Assembly (NCBI GenBank): GCA_002288455.1
Contig: NEUS01000027.1
Coordinates: forward strand, 1 to 38,659
Direction of reading: 5' to 3'
Length of the DNA stretch: 38,659 nucleotides
Source of the DNA: Opitutia bacterium Tous-C1TDCM
GTDB lineage: Bacteria; Verrucomicrobiota; Verrucomicrobiia; Opitutales; Opitutaceae
This document shows, piece by piece, positions 34,190 through 38,659 of the stretch (the first letter of the stretch is position 1; every line of letters starts with the position of its first letter). The notes under the pieces are model-generated. The model did no database searches, had not been told where the DNA came from, and saw nothing but the letters and a program-made list of their open reading frames with translations. The translations under genes and the position numbers were made by a program.

Positions 34190-35515
34190 ATGCCCCGCCT
34201 GCTCCTCGCCGTCGCCTGCCTCTCCGCCCTGCTGTGCGCCGTCGGCCGCGCCGCGTCCGCCGCACCCGCCGCCCCGAAGCCCAACATCGTCTTCATCCTC
34301 GCGGACGACTACGGCATCGGTGAAGTCGGCTGCTACGGCGCCGACCACTACAAGACGCCGAATATCGACGCCCTCGCCGCCGGCGGCATGCGTTTCACCC
34401 GCGGCTACACCGTCCCGCTCTGCGGCCCCTCGCGCGCCCAGATTCTCACCGGCCGCTACGGCTTCCGCAACGGCGCCACCAACCAGGACGCCACCCGCGA
34501 ATTCACGACCGCCGAGAAAATGATCCCCGCCGCGCTCAAACCCGCCGGCTACGTCGCGTCGATGGTCGGCAAATGGGGCCAACTCCCCCTCGGACCCGCG
34601 GAATTCGGCTTCGACGATTACCTCAAGTTCAACGGCAGCGGCGCCTACTGGAACACCCAGACCAAAGCCCGCTCCTACCTCGTCAACGGCGAGAAGCGCG
34701 AACTGCCCGACCGCGTGTACCTGCCCGATGTCATGCACGACCACATCGCGGCCTTCCTCGCGAAAAACCGCGAGCGCCCGTTCTTCCTCTTCTACTCGCT
34801 GTCCCACGTCCATACCGAGATCTTGCCGACCCCGGACAGCCCCCCCGACAGCCAGGATCTCTACGGCGACAACGTCCGCTACATGGACAAACTCGTCGGC
34901 AAGCTCGTCGCCGAATTGGAAAAACTGAAACTGCGCGAGCGGACGCTCATCGTCTTCCTCGGCGACAACGGCACCGGCGAGGCCCGCTCCGACCGCGCCA
35001 CGATCGGCGGCCGCCGCCTCGCCGGCGCCAAGGGCGACCTGCTCGAGGGCGGCGCCCTCGTGCCCCTGATCGTCAATTTCCCCGGCCTCGTGCCCGCCGG
35101 CACCGTCAACGCCGAGCCCGTCGATTCCACGTTCCTCTTCCCGACCTTTGCCGCCCTCGCCGGCGCCCCGCTGCCCGCCGGCACCGCGCTCGACGGCGAA
35201 AACATTCTCCCCGCCCTCCGCGGCGCCCGCGGCACCACCCGCGGCTGGGCCTTCAACCAACTCGCCCGCCAATGGTGGGCCCGCGATAAAAAGTGGAAAC
35301 TCAACCAGGCCGGCGAACTCTTCGACATGTCGGACGCGCCCTTCTCCGAGAAGCTCGTCCCCGCCGGTTCGACCGACGCCGCCGCCGTGGCCGCCCGCGC
35401 GCGCCTCGCCGCCGTCCTCGCCAAGCTCAACCCCGCCGGCGGCGTCCCCGACCGCGGCCCGGAATCCGGCCGCCACGCCAAGAACGCCGCCAAACGCGAA
35501 AAGAAGCAGCCGTGA
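34190..35515 (+). CDS. Secreted sulfatase, arylsulfatase type
   Basis: Hydrolyses a sulfate ester, probably on a polysaccharide, outside the cytoplasm. The 441-residue protein has a Sec signal peptide (cleavage near residue 24), metal-binding DDYG at 39-42, and the formylglycine motif CGPSR at 78-82 with Cys78 as the residue to be converted. The GDNGTGE segment and a terminal [10 protein letters not shown] region are typical of the S1 sulfatase family. It ends in a basic Lys-rich tail. Substrate cannot be told from sequence. It is first of three sulfatases in a row, 35 bases before the next. Confidence 0.94.
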   Translation: MPRLLLAVACLSALLCAVGRAASAAPAAPKPNIVFILADDYGIGEVGCYGADHYKTPNIDALAAGGMRFTRGYTVPLCGPSRAQILTGRYGFRNGATNQDATREFTTAEKMIPAALKPAGYVASMVGKWGQLPLGPAEFGFDDYLKFNGSGAYWNTQTKARSYLVNGEKRELPDRVYLPDVMHDHIAAFLAKNRERPFFLFYSLSHVHTEILPTPDSPPDSQDLYGDNVRYMDKLVGKLVAELEKLKLRERTLIVFLGDNGTGEARSDRATIGGRRLAGAKGDLLEGGALVPLIVNFPGLVPAGTVNAEPVDSTFLFPTFAALAGAPLPAGTALDGENILPALRGARGTTRGWAFNQLARQWWARDKKWKLNQAGELFDMSDAPFSEKLVPAGSTDAAAVAARARLAAVLAKLNPAGGVPDRGPESGRHAKNAAKREKKQP

Positions 35516-35550
35516 TTCCATCAACCGTCCCAACCGTCTTTCTTCCCTCC

Positions 35551-37073
35551 ATGCACCCCCTCGTCCGCCTCCTCCTCCCGCTCGGCGCCGCGCTGCTCGC
35601 CGCCGCCGCCGCCTCGGCCGCCGACCGCCCCAACATCCTCTTCGTCGCCGTCGACGATCTGCGCCCCGAGTTCGGCGCCTACGGTGCCTCGTATATCAAG
35701 AGCCCGAATCTCGACCGCCTCGCCAAAGCCGGCATTACCTTCAACCGCGCCTACGTCCAGCAGGCCGTCTGTTCCCCGACGCGCTCCAGCCTGATGACCG
35801 GCACGCGGCCCGACACCACCAAGGTCTGGGACCTTGAAACCCATTTCCGCACCGCCCTGCCCAATGTCGTCACGGTCGGCCAACACTTCAAAAACAACGG
35901 CTACTTCGTCCAGGGCATGGGCAAGATCTACCACGGTGGCTTCGACGACGCCCCGACCTGGTCCGTGCCGTGGCACACGCCCCGCGCCCAGACCTATGCG
36001 CGGCCGGAGAACCTCGCCCTCCACCAACGTTTTCCCCAGCCCAACGACATCGACGGCGCTCCGAAGCAGAAAGACAAAGGGGCGAAAAAGAAAAAGAGCC
36101 CCACGCCCCGCAACTCCCGCGGCCCCGCCTTCGAGGGCGCCGATGTGCCCGACAACACCTTCACCGACGGCAAAACCGCCGACCTCGCCGTCGCCACCCT
36201 CCGTGAACTGAAACAGAAGAAGGAACCGTTCTTCCTCGCCGTCGGTTTCTCCAAACCGCACCTGCCCTTCGTCGCGCCCAAGAAGTACTGGGACCTCTAC
36301 GACCCCGCCAAAATCCAACTCGCGCCGAATAAATTCCGGCCCAAGGACGCCCCCGAATACGCCGTCCAACCCGGCGGCGAAATGCGCGCGTACCACGGCA
36401 TTCCCGAAGGCTCGATCCCCGACGACCTCGCCCGCCAATTGAAGCACGGCTATTACGCCGCGATCAGCTACATGGACGCCCAGCTCGGCAAGGTCCTCGA
36501 CGAACTCGACCGCCTCGGCCTCCGCGAAAAGACCATCATCGTCCTCTGGGGCGACCACGGCTGGAAACTCGGCGAACACGACGCCTGGTGCAAACACACC
36601 AACACCGAGAACGACACCCAAGGCGCCCTCCTTCTCTCCGTCCCCGGCATGAAGCACGCCGGCAAACGCACCAACGGCATCGTCGAATTCGTCGACGTTT
36701 ACCCGACCCTCGCCGACCTCGCCGGCCTGTCGCTCCCCGCCCACCTCGAAGGCGTCAGTTTCAAGGGCCTGCTCGAAAATCCCGACCGCGCCTGGAAAGC
36801 CGCCGCTTTCAGCCAATATCCTCGCCCCGGCAACTCCGCCACCGGCGGCCAGCCGCTCATGGGCTACTCGCTGCGCACCGAGCACCACCGCTTCACCGCC
36901 TGGCTCCATCGCAACGACCACAGCAAAGTCGCCGCCGTCGAACTCTACGACCACCGCACCGACCCGCAGGAAAACACCAACCTCGCCAACCAGCCCGCCC
37001 AGGCCGAACTCGTCGCCAAGTTCACGGCGCAACTCCGCGCCGGCTGGAAAGCCGCCCTCCCCGCCAAACTCTG

Positions 37074-37074
<1 letters not shown>
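35551..37074 (+). CDS. Secreted sulfatase, iduronate-2-sulfatase-like
   Basis: A 507-residue sulfatase with Sec signal (cleavage near residue 23), DD at 35-36, and CSPTR at 74-78 (Cys74 is the formylglycine site). The GDHGWKLGEH region and a PFFLAVGFSKPHLPF segment are typical of the iduronate-2-sulfatase-like S1 group. A Lys-rich, disordered-looking insertion lies at residues 171-190 before the AFEGADVPDN part, not present in the other two sulfatases here. The start ATG at 35551 is preceded only by pyrimidines. Its stop overlaps the start of the third gene by one base (TGATG), so the two are coupled. Confidence 0.95.
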
Positions 37075-38501
<1,427 letters not shown>

Positions 38502-38513
38502 GCGGCCGGTACC

Positions 38514-38548
38514 GTTGATAGTTGAAAGCTGAGAGTTGAGAGTTGAGA
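38514..38548 (+). repeat. Five heptamer repeats after the last sulfatase
   Basis: Units GTTGATA, GTTGAAA, GCTGAGA, GTTGAGA and GTTGAGA lie head to tail starting 12 bases after the sulfatase stop. They match the family at 112-132. Confidence 0.78.
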
Positions 38549-38572
38549 GATCGATCTGCGGCCCCCGAAGCG

Positions 38573-38628
38573 CCTTCCGCCTTTCGCCTTCCGGGTCCGG
38601 CTTTCAACTTTCACCCTTCACCTTTCAA
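38573..38628 (+). repeat. Eight heptamer repeats in opposite sense
   Basis: Units CCTTCCG, CCTTTCG, CCTTCCG, GGTCCGG, CTTTCAA, CTTTCAC, CCTTCAC and CTTTCAA keep an exact 7-base period. The last four are roughly the reverse complement of the array at 38514-38548 and could pair with it to form a long hairpin. Confidence 0.75.
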
Positions 38629-38630
38629 CC

Positions 38631-38655
38631 GCGCGCCGCCGCCGCGGCGGCGCGC
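38631..38655 (+). terminator. Perfect GC hairpin at the window end
   Basis: GCGCGCCGCCG and CGGCGGCGCGC form a perfect 11-bp stem with a 3-base loop. It follows the heptamer arrays after the sulfatase operon. The window ends before any T run can be checked. Confidence 0.5.
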
Positions 38656-38659
38656 TCAG

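Noticed and set aside
38514..38628. CRISPR array
   Set aside because: The period is 7 bases without spacers and units are degenerate; no cas gene is present.

Overview
The window is very GC-rich and almost fully coding, and its gene content points to a free-living, aerobic or facultative Gram-negative bacterium of the Verrucomicrobiota, most likely Opitutaceae-like. This is an inference with no rRNA to confirm it. The reasons are a TonB-dependent receptor with an ETVTLSPF-type box, three Cys-type secreted sulfatases in a row, Tat-exported TldD and DUF2264 proteins, a eukaryote-type UDP-glucose dehydrogenase, and short heptamer repeats in gene gaps. Almost no start codon has a Shine-Dalgarno sequence. 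No tRNA, rRNA, CRISPR array, phage or insertion sequence was seen.

Layout. 1-5.7 kb (minus strand): ugd, flanked by intrinsic terminators, then a run ftsB-like > UAP-type uridylyltransferase > phosphohexomutase, so UDP-sugar supply sits beside a divisome protein. 5.8-7.4 kb (plus): a GspA/ExeA ATPase and a GspB-like protein. 7.4-21.3 kb (minus): ten tightly packed genes read as tldD-2 > tldE/pmbA > tldD-1 > DUF4159 > moxR > DUF58 > BatA-like > DUF4175-like > amidotransferase-like membrane protein > DUF2264. 21.5-24.3 kb (plus): a TonB-dependent receptor, divergent from that run. 24.4-26.9 kb (minus): glutathione synthesis, with the two halves of a GshF-type enzyme as overlapping genes. 27.0-30.6 kb (plus): P1B-4 metal ATPase, a small acidic protein and class I fructose-bisphosphate aldolase. 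30.7-33.2 kb (minus): PPK2, an HPF-like ribosome hibernation factor and an ACR3 arsenite pump. 33.5-38.5 kb (plus): a Cys-rich protein of unknown function and three sulfatases.

The strongest candidate for an undescribed system is the 7.4-21.3 kb run. Two paralogous TldD metalloproteases carry twin-arginine signals, while the single TldE-like partner between them has none. They are co-encoded with a MoxR/DUF58/BatA-type module and stand back to back with an outer-membrane receptor. A possible reading is a peptide or modified-peptide processing system working across the inner membrane, with TldE either carried out with TldD through Tat or working separately. The 27-33 kb block looks like a metal, energy and dormancy stress cluster. 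The 33-38 kb block looks like part of a sulfated-polysaccharide degradation locus.
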